From: Thiotrichaceae bacterium
GTDB taxonomy: Bacteria; Pseudomonadota; Gammaproteobacteria; Thiotrichales; Thiotrichaceae
Length of the DNA stretch: 64,000 nucleotides
Assembly: GCA_026989145.1 (NCBI GenBank)
Contig: JALSJU010000009.1
Coordinates: 40,154 to 104,153 of the forward strand
Direction of reading: 5' to 3'
Shown: positions 9,927-21,050 of the stretch, one piece after another
How positions within the stretch are numbered: the stretch's first letter is position 1
How the letters are laid out: the number at the start of each line of letters is the position of its first letter
Notes under the pieces: model-generated
What the model saw: only the letters and a program-made list of their open reading frames with translations
What the model was told of the DNA's origin: nothing
The model's database searches: none
Made by a program: the position numbers and the translations under genes

Positions 9927-10525
9927 TATTTATACTCAACTAAACAGGCCCACTGGCCTGTTTCATCATGGTGAATTTGTAGTTTTGAAAGACTGCCGTA
10001 TGCAACTGGAAGGCTAAATAACTTTTCATTTGGCATGCCAAGAATATGCATAAGGATGATTCGAATGACCCCTGCATGTGAAATTAGCAAAATACGTTGC
10101 CCCTGATTCTCTTCAATAAGGTTTTTAAATGCCGCTAAAATACGCCCTTGAAATAAATGATAATCTTCACCATCTGGAGGAGTAATAGTCGTTGGTGAAA
10201 GGCTCCATTGATGCAAAAGTTCTGCATCGCTCTTTAAAATTTCATTCGGTGGAAGTCCATCCCAAAGACCATAATCTATCTCTTTTAATTGGTCATTGAT
10301 ATCTAACTCAATGTCATCTTCTGATGCAATTAACTCCGCAAACTCACTGCAACATTGTAACGGCGATGAAATAACAATATCCCAATCACTTTTACCGTCT
10401 AAGGTACTAACCATTTGTTGCCAGCCAGCATCAGTTAACGGGTCATCTGTTACACCACGATAAACTTCTCGACCTTCTACCTCGCCATGGCGAAGTAAAT
10501 CGATCGTCGTTATTGACGTTTTCAT
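9926..10525 (-). CDS. Histidine phosphatase family protein
   Basis: DLLRHGEVEGREVYRG N-terminal RHG motif, LLISHAGVIRIIL. Confidence 0.9.
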   Translation of the reverse strand: MKTSITTIDLLRHGEVEGREVYRGVTDDPLTDAGWQQMVSTLDGKSDWDIVISSPLQCCSEFAELIASEDDIELDINDQLKEIDYGLWDGLPPNEILKSDAELLHQWSLSPTTITPPDGEDYHLFQGRILAAFKNLIEENQGQRILLISHAGVIRIILMHILGMPNEKLFSLPVAYGSLSKLQIHHDETGQWACLVEYK

Positions 10526-10565
10526 TTATTATTTATGTCCTTTTGAAGCCAATTAACTGAATACT

Positions 10566-11042
10566 TCAAATATATTTAACGTCAATGATTTCATATTCAC
10601 GAATACCCGCAGGAGCGTTAACGGTGGCAACATCGCCCTCTTCTTTACCTATCATTGCACGTGCTATAGGAGACGATACTGCAATTTTGTTAAGCTTAAT
10701 ATCCGCTTCAATATCACCGACAATTTGGTAAGTGACTGTTTCTTCCGTATCTAAATCTTCTAGTTCAACAGTGGCACCGAAAACCACACGGCCTTCAACA
10801 TTTAATGAGCTCACATCAATTAGCTGTGCGGTGGAAAGTACAGACTCTAGTTCTTGAATCCGACCTTCGCAAAAACTCTGTTGCTCTCGAGCAGCGTGGT
10901 ATTCAGCATTTTCTTTTAGGTCACCGTGTTCTCTTGCGGTAGCAATAGCCTGAACAATTTCAGGACGAGTGACCGTTTTTAACTCATTTAACTCTGCTTT
11001 TAAGATTTCAGCGCCTTTTTGTGTGACGGGTGCTCGATCCAT
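10566..11042 (-). CDS. greA: Transcription elongation factor GreA
   Basis: 158 aa; [19 protein letters not shown]..., [34 protein letters not shown]. Confidence 0.97.
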   Translation of the reverse strand: MDRAPVTQKGAEILKAELNELKTVTRPEIVQAIATAREHGDLKENAEYHAAREQQSFCEGRIQELESVLSTAQLIDVSSLNVEGRVVFGATVELEDLDTEETVTYQIVGDIEADIKLNKIAVSSPIARAMIGKEEGDVATVNAPAGIREYEIIDVKYI

Positions 11043-11076
11043 AATATTTTTCCTTTTTTTAATCTGTTTTTTTTAT

Positions 11077-14000
11077 TTAGCCAATATCTTGTAATTTATA
11101 GACAACTTCATCTTCATTATGCATTAAAGCCTGACATAATGCCCAAGCTCCAGTAATTGTCGTCGTGTAAGCGACTTTACCGCGTAACGCGACCCGACGA
11201 ATTTCCGATGAATCTTCAATTGCGCTTTTACCTTCGGTGGTATTGACAATAAAATCAACTTGGCTATTTTTAAGTAAATCAACAATATGTGGCCGGCCTT
11301 CACGGACTTTATTAACTACCTCACAATTAAAACCAGCTGACTCTAATGTGCGTGCAGTACCACGTGTTGCTATCAAGGTGAATTTTAGGTTTGTTAGTAG
11401 TTTAGCTACATCGATTACCGCTTTTCTATCGGCCTCTCGTACGCTGATAAACGCGGTACCACCAATTTTAGGAAAATCAACACTCGCACCTTGTTGTGAT
11501 TTTCCATATGCCTCGGCAAAGGTTTTGCCAACACCCATAACTTCACCCGTCGATTTCATCTCGGGGCCTAAAATTGGATCAACTGCAGGAAATTTAATAA
11601 ACGGGAATACCGCTTCTTTGACAAAGAACAGCTCGGGAATTATTTCTTTTGTCATCCCCTGCTCTTTTAATGACTGTCCCGCCATACATCTAGCAGCAAC
11701 CTTTGCTAATTGTCGACCTGTGGCTTTTGATACATAGGGTACAGTTCGTGATGCTCGTGGATTAACTTCTAGTACATAGATAGTTTGCTTACCCGCATCA
11801 TCCGTTTGAATTGCAAATTGCACATTCATCAAGCCAATCACATTTAACGCTAATGCCATCGCTCGTGTTTGCTCACGCATATCATCTTGGATTTCGGTAC
11901 TTAAAGAGTATGGTGGTAATGAACAGGCTGAATCACCAGAATGTACACCGGCCTGTTCGATATGCTGCATAATACCGCCAATTAAAACATCAGTACCATC
12001 ACAAATTGCATCCACGTCAACTTCTATCGCATCATCTAAAAAACGATCAAGTAAAACAGGGGAATCATTAGATACTTTAACGGCATCACGCATATAGACA
12101 CGCAAGTCTTCTTCGCTATGAACGATTTCCATTGCTCGCCCACCAAGAACATAAGAGGGACGTACAACTAAGGGGTAACCAACTTCTTCGGCTAAACGAA
12201 CACCTTCTTCAATATTTCTCGCGGTACGGTTTGGCGGTTGTTTTAAACCCAGTTTTTCTATAAGTTGCTGGAAACGTTCACGATCTTCAGCTAAGTCAAT
12301 CGCATCAGGGCTAGTACCGATAATCGGCGCACCTGCAGCTTCCAGTTCATCGGCGAGTTTAAGCGGTGTTTGTCCGCCATATTGAACTATAAGCCCTTTG
12401 GGTTTTTCTATATCGACAATATCTAACACATTTTCTAAAGTCAGTGGTTCAAAATATAATCTATCAGAGGTGTCGTAATCAGTAGATACCGTTTCAGGGT
12501 TGCAGTTAACCATGATGGTTTCATAACCATCATCACGTAACGAAAGCGCAGCATGAACACAGCAGTAGTCAAACTCAATCCCTTGCCCGACTCGGTTTGG
12601 ACCTCCACCGAGAATAATTATTTTATCTTTATCACTAGGATTTGATTCGCATTCTTCATCGTAGCTGGAATACATGTAGGCAGTATCTGTTGAAAACTCT
12701 GCTGCACAGGTATCAACACGTTTATAGACTGGTGTTACACCTAAATCATGACGATGTTTACGAATGACCTTTTCTTTTGTGTCTAACAATCTTGCTAAAC
12801 GTCGATCAGAAAAGCCTTTGCGTTTCAAATCAAACATTTCATCTTTTGATAAGCTGTTAGGTAAGCTACCCTTAAGCTTATTTTCCATGAGAATTAATTC
12901 TTCAATTTGGCTAAGGAACCAGGGGTCAATTGCGGTTAAATCGAATAAGTCTTGTTGCGACATACCAAAGCGGAAACCATCTGCTACATATAAGATACGC
13001 TCTGGTCCGACTTCGGTTAGCTCTTGACGTAGAATATCTTTGGCATTATCGGTGTTTAAATCAACCCGTTCATCCAAACCATCAATATCAATCTCTAGCC
13101 CGCGTAACGCCTTTTGGAAAGACTCTTGAAAGGTGCGACCCATTGCCATGACTTCACCAACAGATTTCATCTGCGTAGTTAGACGAGCGTCTGCTTGAGG
13201 GAATTTTTCAAAGGTGAAGCGTGGAATTTTAGTAACCACGTAGTCTATTGATGGCTCAAAAGATGCAGGTGTTGCACCACCTGTTATGTCGTTTTGTAGT
13301 TCATCTAACGTATATCCTATTGCCAATTTTGCTGCAATTTTTGCAATCGGAAAACCAGTGGCTTTTGATGCTAAAGCTGATGAGCGAGATACACGCGGAT
13401 TCATTTCAATAATGACCATGCGCCCATCTTTCGGATTTATTGAGAACTGGACATTGGAGCCTCCCGTTTCGACGCCAATTTTTCTCAATACTGCTAAGGA
13501 GGCATTACGAAGAATTTGATATTCTTTATCGGTGAGTGTCTGCGCGGGAGCAACAGTAATTGAGTCTCCAGTATGAATCCCCATTGGGTCAAGGTTTTCA
13601 ATCGCACAGATGATGATACAGTTATCAGCTTGATCACGTACCACTTCCATCTCATACTCTTTCCAGCCTAATAGAGATTCTTCAAGGAGTACTTCGGTAG
13701 TTGGTGAGAAATCTAAGCCTCGTGCAACGATTTCCTCAAACTCATCCATATTGTAAGCAATACCGCCACCAGAGCCCCCCATCGTGAACGATGGACGACA
13801 AATAGTAGGAAAGCCTAAACCTTTTTGTACTTGGCGTGCTTCTTCCATACTGTGAGCAACGCCTGAACGTGCTGAACTTAGGCCGATTTCTTCCATAGCC
13901 ACGCGAAACTTTTCACGGTCTTCGGCCATGTCAATAGCTTCTTTTTTAGCACCTATCATTTCGATGCCATATTTTTCTAAAACACCTTCACGATCAAGGT

Positions 14001-14301
14001 CAAGCGCACAATTGAGCGCTGTTTGCCCACCCATTGTAGGAAGTAAAACATCAGGACGTTCTTTTTCAATAATAGTTGCAACAGTCTGCCAACGTATTGG
14101 CTCAATATAGGTTGCATCTGCCATTTCTGGGTCTGTCATGATGGTGGCAGGATTGGAGTTAACAAGAATTACTCGATAACCTTCCTCACGCAATGCTTTA
14201 CAAGCTTGCGCCCCCGAATAATCAAACTCACAGGCTTGACCAATCACAATCGGTCCAGCGCCAATTATCAAAATACTTTTTATATCGGTACGTTTAGGCA
14301 T
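11077..14301 (-). CDS. carB: Carbamoyl-phosphate synthase large subunit
   Basis: 1074 aa; [37 protein letters not shown]; duplicated ATP-grasp halves; gene order carA-carB-greA. Confidence 0.98.
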   Translation of the reverse strand: MPKRTDIKSILIIGAGPIVIGQACEFDYSGAQACKALREEGYRVILVNSNPATIMTDPEMADATYIEPIRWQTVATIIEKERPDVLLPTMGGQTALNCALDLDREGVLEKYGIEMIGAKKEAIDMAEDREKFRVAMEEIGLSSARSGVAHSMEEARQVQKGLGFPTICRPSFTMGGSGGGIAYNMDEFEEIVARGLDFSPTTEVLLEESLLGWKEYEMEVVRDQADNCIIICAIENLDPMGIHTGDSITVAPAQTLTDKEYQILRNASLAVLRKIGVETGGSNVQFSINPKDGRMVIIEMNPRVSRSSALASKATGFPIAKIAAKLAIGYTLDELQNDITGGATPASFEPSIDYVVTKIPRFTFEKFPQADARLTTQMKSVGEVMAMGRTFQESFQKALRGLEIDIDGLDERVDLNTDNAKDILRQELTEVGPERILYVADGFRFGMSQQDLFDLTAIDPWFLSQIEELILMENKLKGSLPNSLSKDEMFDLKRKGFSDRRLARLLDTKEKVIRKHRHDLGVTPVYKRVDTCAAEFSTDTAYMYSSYDEECESNPSDKDKIIILGGGPNRVGQGIEFDYCCVHAALSLRDDGYETIMVNCNPETVSTDYDTSDRLYFEPLTLENVLDIVDIEKPKGLIVQYGGQTPLKLADELEAAGAPIIGTSPDAIDLAEDRERFQQLIEKLGLKQPPNRTARNIEEGVRLAEEVGYPLVVRPSYVLGGRAMEIVHSEEDLRVYMRDAVKVSNDSPVLLDRFLDDAIEVDVDAICDGTDVLIGGIMQHIEQAGVHSGDSACSLPPYSLSTEIQDDMREQTRAMALALNVIGLMNVQFAIQTDDAGKQTIYVLEVNPRASRTVPYVSKATGRQLAKVAARCMAGQSLKEQGMTKEIIPELFFVKEAVFPFIKFPAVDPILGPEMKSTGEVMGVGKTFAEAYGKSQQGASVDFPKIGGTAFISVREADRKAVIDVAKLLTNLKFTLIATRGTARTLESAGFNCEVVNKVREGRPHIVDLLKNSQVDFIVNTTEGKSAIEDSSEIRRVALRGKVAYTTTITGAWALCQALMHNEDEVVYKLQDIG

Positions 14302-15473
14302 TATTTTGTCTCCAGACTAGTAGACTTCACGGGCGAGTATAAAGACATGAGCTCAATAAAATCATCAAATATAGGAGCAATATCATGTGGGCCGGGACTA
14401 GCTTCAGGATGACCTTGAAAGCCATAGGCAGGTACATCAGTGCGCTTAATGCCTTGTAAACTATTATCAAATAGAGACTTATGAGTTAATATTAAATTAT
14501 CAGGCAAAGTGTTTTCATCAACAGAAAAGCCATGGTTTTGGCTGGTAATCATGACGCGCTTTGTATTTAAATCTTGTACAGGGTGGTTTGCCCCGTGATG
14601 GCCAAATTTCATTTTTAAGGTTGATGCACCACTGGCTAAGGCTAATAATTGATGTCCAAGACATATACCAAAAATAGGTACTTTTTTATCCAAGACCTCT
14701 TGTATTGCTTGAATCGCATAATCACAAGGCTCTGGGTCACCCGGACCGTTGGATAAAAAGACCCCATCAGGGTTCATTTTTAATACATCGGATGCCGGCG
14801 TTTGCGCAGGCACAACCGTAACGCGACAGCCGCGGTCTACCATCATTCGTAGGATATTTTTCTTTATTCCAAAATCATAGGCAACGACATGAAACTTTGT
14901 GTCTTCGGGGGTTAAACTCGCATGCTCGTCGGTAATTAAATCCCAAGTATGTTCCTTCCATGTATATGCTTTTTTTGTGCTTACTACTTTGGCTAAATCC
15001 ATGCCTTTTAAACCAGGAAATCTCATCAAATCGTTTTTAGCCAATTCTATGGTTGAGTTTTCAACTATGCCTGCAAAGATACAACCACGTTGAGCCCCTT
15101 TTTCACGTAAAATTCTTGTTAATCGGCGGGTATCAATATCGGAAATGGCTACCACTTTCTTCCTATTTAAATAGTCCGATAAAGATTCTTCTGAACGCCA
15201 GTTACTTAATAAACTAGGAACATCTTTAACGACAAGGCCTGCGGCAAAAATAGAATCTGATTCTTCATCATTTTGATTTATTCCAGTACTACCAATATGG
15301 GGGTATGTTAAAGTGATAATTTGTTGGGCGTAAGAAGGGTCAGTGAGAATTTCTTGATAACCCGTCAGTGATGTATTAAAAACAACTTCGCCAACACTGA
15401 TGCCTTTATATCCAATAGATTGGCCATAGAAGATGCTGCCATCTTCAAGAACTAAGATTGCGCTGTTTTTCAA
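14301..15473 (-). CDS. carA: Carbamoyl-phosphate synthase small subunit
   Basis: 390 aa; GAT motif [35 protein letters not shown]. Confidence 0.98.
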   Translation of the reverse strand: MKNSAILVLEDGSIFYGQSIGYKGISVGEVVFNTSLTGYQEILTDPSYAQQIITLTYPHIGSTGINQNDEESDSIFAAGLVVKDVPSLLSNWRSEESLSDYLNRKKVVAISDIDTRRLTRILREKGAQRGCIFAGIVENSTIELAKNDLMRFPGLKGMDLAKVVSTKKAYTWKEHTWDLITDEHASLTPEDTKFHVVAYDFGIKKNILRMMVDRGCRVTVVPAQTPASDVLKMNPDGVFLSNGPGDPEPCDYAIQAIQEVLDKKVPIFGICLGHQLLALASGASTLKMKFGHHGANHPVQDLNTKRVMITSQNHGFSVDENTLPDNLILTHKSLFDNSLQGIKRTDVPAYGFQGHPEASPGPHDIAPIFDDFIELMSLYSPVKSTSLETK

Positions 15474-15635
15474 GCTAAAACTCCCTTATAACTTTGAAAA
15501 CCATTATGGTAATGGCTGGGGGGTCAAAAGTATTCTTACACACACAAACAATGATCTAAACTATTTTCTAGTTAACAATCATTTATGAATACTAATCACT
15601 GGTAATTCCGAAATGGTTTAATGTTAAGTGTTTAA

Positions 15636-15711
15636 GGAAACCCTAATAAGATCCATTATTTTAGCGTGCCATATCTGCCGCTATCTTTTAATCGACTTAA
15701 TCAGGGTTTCC
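15636..15711. repeat. Mini-element with IS5-like inverted termini (GGAAACCCTAATAAGATC.../GACTTAATCAGGGTTTCC)
   Basis: Termini match those of the 4570-4620 palindrome; left flank TTAA, right flank TTGA. Confidence 0.6.
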
Positions 15712-15716
15712 TTGAA

Positions 15717-16005
15717 AGAAGCTCTGAACAACCTAGTTGGATTCTGCGAATTTACAAGGCATCAAGCCCTAGGCGCATTTTTTGAAATCGATACGCCAGT
15801 GACATGCTGCAACAACCTCCGCAAAAAATTACAATTACGGAATAGATGTCTTTAAGCTCGCTACCTATTATCTTGCACGGCTTAGTCAGGTTTCAAACGT
15901 CTTCGTTATTGATTTTAACCATAGATAATGACTATGCTTAAAAACAATGCCTTGAACTTGAAAACTTGGCGTTGCCAGAATCAGCTAGGTTATTCAGAGG
16001 TTCCC
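15717..16005. mobile_element. MITE-like repeat (family B, copy 3; divergent, inverted relative to copies 1 and 2)
   Basis: AAGCTCTGAACAACCTAGTTGGATTCTGCGA...TTGGCGTTGCCAGAATCAGCTAGGTTATTCAGAGGTTCCC; termini and parts of the interior shared with 586-845. Confidence 0.65.
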
Positions 16006-16097
16006 AAAGCTAGATTAAAAACCATTTTTACTGAACGAGTGTATTCTACTCGAAAAAAGAAGCGAGTGTCTATCAAGGAAACAGGGATTATTAACTT

Positions 16098-16691
16098 TTA
16101 ATGATTTAAATTTTGTATTTGCTTTTCAAGTTCCTTTAAAAGCTTGTCTCTCTTTTTTGGAAGTACTTTATTTGCCCTGAGTGTATCTTTTAATTTATTG
16201 TCTAACTTCTCTAAAACAACGTCTAAAGCTTGTGATTCTTCTTTTAAAGTGATTAGTTTTGTATTTAAGGCTTGGTTTGCAGAATCAACTTGAGTAACTT
16301 TATGTTTAAAACTTGCTAAATTTGCTTGGCTAGTTCTTAGAAAAAGGTCTTTTTCAATTTCTGCCATTAAGTTATCTGAAATTTCAAACAAAGTATTTTC
16401 TGAAGTTTTTTTGGCGTCTAACGTAATTGCTAAATTCTTTGCTAAAACAGTTTGTTGAAGATTATTACTGCTAACAGTATCTGGCATAGTTAAGGTTTTT
16501 ATTACTGTTTTATCTTTTTGTTGAGTGTTTAGACGAGTGGATTGCTTGTTTTTAGTTTTAGAAAACATCTCACCCACAGAATTAGGTACGTATTGTGATA
16601 ATTCTGTCGAAGAATCTTTTGAAAAAAGACCTAATGCAAAAGCAAGCACACCTAATAAAACCATCAGAGAAATTAGTAAAATTTTATTCAT
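16098..16691 (-). CDS. Hypothetical membrane-anchored coiled-coil protein
   Basis: N-terminal TM (MNKILLISLMVLLGVLAFALGLF) after GGAATAAACATG, then an alpha-helical K/E/L/Q-rich region. Confidence 0.5.
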   Translation of the reverse strand: MNKILLISLMVLLGVLAFALGLFSKDSSTELSQYVPNSVGEMFSKTKNKQSTRLNTQQKDKTVIKTLTMPDTVSSNNLQQTVLAKNLAITLDAKKTSENTLFEISDNLMAEIEKDLFLRTSQANLASFKHKVTQVDSANQALNTKLITLKEESQALDVVLEKLDNKLKDTLRANKVLPKKRDKLLKELEKQIQNLNH

Positions 16692-16724
16692 GTTTATTCC
16701 ATTTATCAACAAGCGTTAAATTGC

Positions 16725-17180
16725 TTATTTCCTAAAAACAGCTTCCCACCAACGACGCCTATTCTTTGTTTGTTTTGCTTGATTTGATAATTCTTCTGGC
16801 ATCATCTTGGTAAATATCCAAGAAGGAAGTGGCCCTTGAGTTGCAATACTGCAAGATGTGCCTAAATTATTAGGATCAAATACTTTAATTAATCGTGGTT
16901 CTTTGAAGCTATCAGTGTAAACAACACCACAGTATTCTTCGTCATGCTCCCGACGAAGTAGCTTATTTAACTCATCAACGTAGGTATTTACACTTCCCCC
17001 AATTGTTTTGTGAGTTGGTAATGCCTCGCCTACCGCATAAATATACCAGCCCTGATTACTGTCACTTTTTACGACTTGCCATAATTCTTCTAATTGGCTC
17101 CATCGAAGAACACCATAGAACTTTCCATTAAAAGCGGTCAAAAAATCACTATTTTGGTAATTAAGGCTGTTATTTATCAT
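16725..17180 (-). CDS. Conserved hypothetical protein
   Basis: 151-aa ORF overlapping the downstream start of 17170-17559 as in a translationally coupled operon. Confidence 0.55.
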   Translation of the reverse strand: MINNSLNYQNSDFLTAFNGKFYGVLRWSQLEELWQVVKSDSNQGWYIYAVGEALPTHKTIGGSVNTYVDELNKLLRREHDEEYCGVVYTDSFKEPRLIKVFDPNNLGTSCSIATQGPLPSWIFTKMMPEELSNQAKQTKNRRRWWEAVFRK

Positions 17181-17559
17181 ATTCTATTATTTCCAATGTA
17201 TTACCATCTGGATCTCGACAAAACAACGCAGTACGACCCGATTGGCTTTTTGTGTAGATGGTTTCTGATTTTTTTAACTTATCTTCTATACGAGCTAAGT
17301 CTTCCGTGATAAAAGCCGTATGTCTATCGCGCCCACCATGAATAGGGCGATGAATAGAGTCAGGGTTATCTATTTGTAATAAATGAATTTGCTGTTGGTC
17401 ATTAATATCCAACCAAGCTCCATTAAATTTCATATCTGGTCGGGCTAAGTTAACTTTCAAGCCTAACACCTTACAATAAAAAACCAACGACTTGTCTAGG
17501 TCAGAGACAATCATACTAACGTGATGGATTGCTTTAAAAGTAGCCATGGCTTTACTCAA
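17170..17559 (-). CDS. VOC/glyoxalase-family protein
   Basis: IHHVSMIVSDLDKSLVFYCKVLGLKVN ... FCRDPDGNTLEIIEY. Confidence 0.9.
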   Translation of the reverse strand: MSKAMATFKAIHHVSMIVSDLDKSLVFYCKVLGLKVNLARPDMKFNGAWLDINDQQQIHLLQIDNPDSIHRPIHGGRDRHTAFITEDLARIEDKLKKSETIYTKSQSGRTALFCRDPDGNTLEIIEYDK

Positions 17560-18304
17560 ATAAGTATTTAATTAGTCCAGCAGATGATACAACAATGAGT
17601 GAGACACCTAAATAGCGGTGAAACGTTGTACTCTCTGTTTGCAAGAGGTAATCGTGTGCCTTCAAACCAATAAAATGGCCAATCGCTACAAAAGGCAATA
17701 ATGCCAAGCTAAATTGCCATTGAAGCTCAACATCGTAAACAACAAAGGCTGCCATCTTAAACGTAACAAGAATAATCCATAATACAAAAAGTGTTTCACG
17801 TAATTGAATTCGGCTAACTTTTTTAGCGACCACTGCGGCAATAAGTGGTGCCCCAATTAATGAGGTGCCGCTCACATACCCTCCTAAAATCAATAAAAGC
17901 GTATCAACCCGTTTTGAATTACTGTTAATTTTATAATCTAAAACCCAAGTAACCCCATAAAATAGAGTAATGAAAAATACAGCTATCACGACCCACATAC
18001 TAGGAAAACTAAATAAACCGATGAGTCCCGCTATTTTAGGGATGATAATAACGGCCATAACACTAGAAACAACTGACCAGTTAATATTTTTTATGCGGCT
18101 TGCTAGTGTTATTGAAGTGAAGAATAACAAGTGAGTACCAATAATTGGCAAGAAAATTAGCGGCTTATCATCAACCAATAATAACAATGGCAAGCCAAGA
18201 GCAGCGCCGCCAAAACCAATGCCGGAGCGTACAAAACCAGTCCAAATAAAAATCAACGTGATAGCAATGAGTTGACCAGTTGAGAAAGGGTTTAAAAAAT
18301 TCAT
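17552..18304 (-). CDS. TauE/SafE-family sulfite exporter-like membrane protein
   Basis: 250 aa, multi-TM; GFVRSGIGFGGAALGLPLLLLV, GGYVSGTSLIGAPLIAA. Confidence 0.85.
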   Translation of the reverse strand: MNFLNPFSTGQLIAITLIFIWTGFVRSGIGFGGAALGLPLLLLVDDKPLIFLPIIGTHLLFFTSITLASRIKNINWSVVSSVMAVIIIPKIAGLIGLFSFPSMWVVIAVFFITLFYGVTWVLDYKINSNSKRVDTLLLILGGYVSGTSLIGAPLIAAVVAKKVSRIQLRETLFVLWIILVTFKMAAFVVYDVELQWQFSLALLPFVAIGHFIGLKAHDYLLQTESTTFHRYLGVSLIVVSSAGLIKYLFE

Positions 18305-18422
18305 TGAGTTATAACTTCTTAAATCTAAAGGTTAACTTGATCTCTGTTGATTTGCTACCATTATAGGTAAAAATGAGGCTTTGCCTGATCCTTGGGGTGA
18401 GTAATAAATCTAAAATTATTTA

Positions 18423-18971
18423 TTGTCGAGTCGTGCAAAATTTCAAGATAATGTTCAAACACAGAATATGAAATCTATAATTCAAACTTATACAAAACAA
18501 GCCATTGCAATAAATATTTTGTTATTAGTAGCGCTAGCAAGTCTTATTATTGGTCTTACTGCGCCTTTATTAACACTAGAAAAAATGTATTTTTTTGAAA
18601 ATACCGTTTCTTTACTTTCTACTATTAGACAGCTATTTGCAGAGGGAGAGTGGTTCCTTTTTATTATCGTTGGTCTTTTTAGTCTCTGCGTACCGCTTCT
18701 AAAAATCACCAGTTTATTACTTATTCTAAATGTAAATTACGTTAAAGGATCCTTCCTCGATAGAGCCTTATATATCATAGAAATAATTGGAAAATGGTCC
18801 ATGTTAGATGTTTTTGTAGTTGCGTTATTGCTCGTCTCAGTAAAGCTTGGTGCTTTAGCAAAGGTTGAAGTTCACTACGGTCTTTATGCTTTTGCTTTGT
18901 CTGTTCTACTCACTATTGGACTCAGCTATTGGATTAATCATCTTTCAAAAGTTCGTCATCGAGTGATTTAA
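18423..18971 (+). CDS. Paraquat-inducible protein A (PqiA)-like membrane protein
   Basis: GKWSMLDVFVVALLLVSVKLGALA signature, four predicted TMs; start may be the internal Met in MKSIIQTYTKQ. Confidence 0.8.
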   Translation: MSSRAKFQDNVQTQNMKSIIQTYTKQAIAINILLLVALASLIIGLTAPLLTLEKMYFFENTVSLLSTIRQLFAEGEWFLFIIVGLFSLCVPLLKITSLLLILNVNYVKGSFLDRALYIIEIIGKWSMLDVFVVALLLVSVKLGALAKVEVHYGLYAFALSVLLTIGLSYWINHLSKVRHRVI

Positions 18972-19096
18972 GGAACATCTGAACTCTGGCAACGCCAAGT
19001 TTCAAGTTTGAGGCATTGATTTTAAGCATAGTCATTCTGTATTCGCTTTTAAGTCATTTGCAAGCAAAGCACTAAATATGGTTATTCAGTGATTAC
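18972..19096. mobile_element. Decayed copy of the family B MITE
   Basis: GGAACATCTGAACTCTGGCAACGCCAAGTTTCAAGTTTGAGGCATTGATTTTAAGCATAGTCATTCT matches family B; degenerate right end GGTTATTCAGTGATTAC; TTAA on both flanks (18968-18971, 19097-19100). Confidence 0.55.
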
Positions 19097-19394
19097 TTAA
19101 AGAAAACACTGATTGACTCTCGTAACATTCTGTAAGTCTCAAGAGTAGTATTGTCTAGCTAGTCATTAAAAGCTCACATGCTTTGATACTGGATATACCT
19201 TTTGTCGTATTAGTTATTTTACTGTGGTTTTCTCGTTTTCTGCTAATTTTTTAATCATTAGGCTGTCAAAATTGCTTAAATTTACACCAATTGAAGTGGC
19301 TCTCTAGGTGTTAAATAGGATTATGATATACACTCAGATTTTTTAAATTGAAAGTATAAAGCTACTTTAAAATGAACAGGATCATTTTATTTTC

Positions 19395-21017
19395 ATGAAT
19401 AAAAGCTCTCAAATCTTATCTATTCTATTTGTTCTAGTGGCTACTACCCTGTGGTTTGTTGGTAGTTGGTGGTATTATACCTGTCGCATTAAAAACACCT
19501 GCGAGACAAAGCTTACCATTGCAACTCAAGCTAAAAAAAATAAAGAAACGATTATTTCTCCCTTAAAGCTTCCCGCTTCAATAGCACTTGATAATGGTGT
19601 GTCCTCCTTAAATGTCATCACTGCTAATAATAGTGATACCGATGGCGATGGTATTAGTGATAGTAATGAATTAAGACTAAAAACTGACCTTAATAAAAAG
19701 GATAGTGACAACGACGGTATCTCTGACGATATAGAAATCGGTCTAAATATAAAACAGCCCTTAGATACCGATAACGACGGTATCATTGATGCACTTGATG
19801 ATGACGATGACAATGATGGTCTTACTACTCAAATTGAGGTTAAAGTCGGAACAAGCCCACTCCATGAGGATACAGATAATGACGGTATTGATGACCTAAA
19901 AGAAATAGGTAGTAATGCCCTTAAACCGCTGGACACGGATAACGATGGGATAATTAATGCTTTAGACAGTGACGACGATGCAGATGGGATAAAAACTGAG
20001 ACTGAACTATTACTAGGAATCAACCCGCTACTAGCTGATAGTGATAGTGATGGAATAAGTGACCTGGACGAAATTGGAAAGCTTATCGAAAAACCACTTG
20101 ATACAGATAAGGATGGCATAATCGATGCGCTGGACACAGAAGAGAACTTAGATAAAGATGGAGATGGCTTAACTGACTTACTTGAGAAAAAACTTAATAG
20201 CGACCCAAATAATGTTGATTCAGATGATGATGGTATCAATGACAATGAGGAATTGGGTGATAATGAGAGCAAGCCTCTTGATACGGATAATGATGGCATC
20301 ATCAATATTCTTGACCCAGATGACGATAATGATAAATTAGATACCCGATTTGAATCAGAAATCGGCACCAACCCTCTTTCACCTGATACAGATGGGGATA
20401 GCTTAGATGATGCTAAAGAAGTGGCCGGTGGCACTGTTGGTCATCTACCGGATACTGATAAAGATGGAAAAATAGACCCCGTAGATTCTGATGATGATAA
20501 TGATGGTTTTTCCACTTTAGACGAAATAAGAAATGGTAGTAACCCCTTTGTAAATGAAAAAGATGCAATAAAGAAAACACCAATTACAGCAACGAAAAAA
20601 GCGCCAAATAAGAGTGATTTAAATCAGCTCACGTTGAAGCTAATTGGAGATAACTCAAGTAAACGCTTTAAAAATGCACGTCTAGCAGTATCGAAGAAAA
20701 CCACATCAATTACGATAGATCTTCTTACACCTGAAACGAATGATTACTTAACTCAGATTATAAAATGGTTACAAGAAAATAAACAAAACACGATTAGTCT
20801 TATTGGTCACAGCGATAGTTTTAATTCTGCTCAAGAAAACCTTGCTGACGGTATTAACCTTGTCATGTCATTACGTGAAATACTCATTCAACAAGGTGCA
20901 CCATATCAGCAAATAGATGTCGCCTCTCGAGGCTCTGCTGAGCCTTTAACCGAAAAAAATAGACAAAATGAAAAATCTAGTAATCGTCGTATTGAAATTA
21001 GCCCTATAAATTTATAA
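19395..21017 (+). CDS. OmpA-family protein with N-terminal TM and thrombospondin type 3 (TSP3)-like calcium-binding repeats
   Basis: 540 aa; many DTDNDGI(I/S)DALDxDDDNDGL repeats; C-terminal OmpA-like ISLIGHSDSFNS...RGSAEPLTEKNRQNEKSSNRRIEI. Confidence 0.85.
   Translation: MNKSSQILSILFVLVATTLWFVGSWWYYTCRIKNTCETKLTIATQAKKNKETIISPLKLPASIALDNGVSSLNVITANNSDTDGDGISDSNELRLKTDLNKKDSDNDGISDDIEIGLNIKQPLDTDNDGIIDALDDDDDNDGLTTQIEVKVGTSPLHEDTDNDGIDDLKEIGSNALKPLDTDNDGIINALDSDDDADGIKTETELLLGINPLLADSDSDGISDLDEIGKLIEKPLDTDKDGIIDALDTEENLDKDGDGLTDLLEKKLNSDPNNVDSDDDGINDNEELGDNESKPLDTDNDGIINILDPDDDNDKLDTRFESEIGTNPLSPDTDGDSLDDAKEVAGGTVGHLPDTDKDGKIDPVDSDDDNDGFSTLDEIRNGSNPFVNEKDAIKKTPITATKKAPNKSDLNQLTLKLIGDNSSKRFKNARLAVSKKTTSITIDLLTPETNDYLTQIIKWLQENKQNTISLIGHSDSFNSAQENLADGINLVMSLREILIQQGAPYQQIDVASRGSAEPLTEKNRQNEKSSNRRIEISPINL
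19632..20520 (+). repeat. In-frame tandem repeat array encoding TSP3-type acidic repeats
   Basis: Recurring GATACxGATAAxGATGGxAT units within the 19395-21017 CDS. Confidence 0.8.
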
Positions 21018-21050
21018 TTCAAAACGATATGAAACACCAAGGAAAACAAC

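Noticed and set aside
11237-11737. 166-aa plus-strand ORF
   Set aside because: Antisense to carB with no independent signals
15628-15855. 75-aa plus-strand ORF
   Set aside because: Falls inside the repeat elements, no start signals; likely spurious
19526-19813. 95-aa minus-strand Ser-rich ORF
   Set aside because: Antisense shadow of the same TSP3 gene
19829-20434. 201-aa minus-strand ORF rich in Ser/Leu
   Set aside because: Antisense shadow of the GAT-rich TSP3 repeats; its Ser-rich composition reflects the complementary codons
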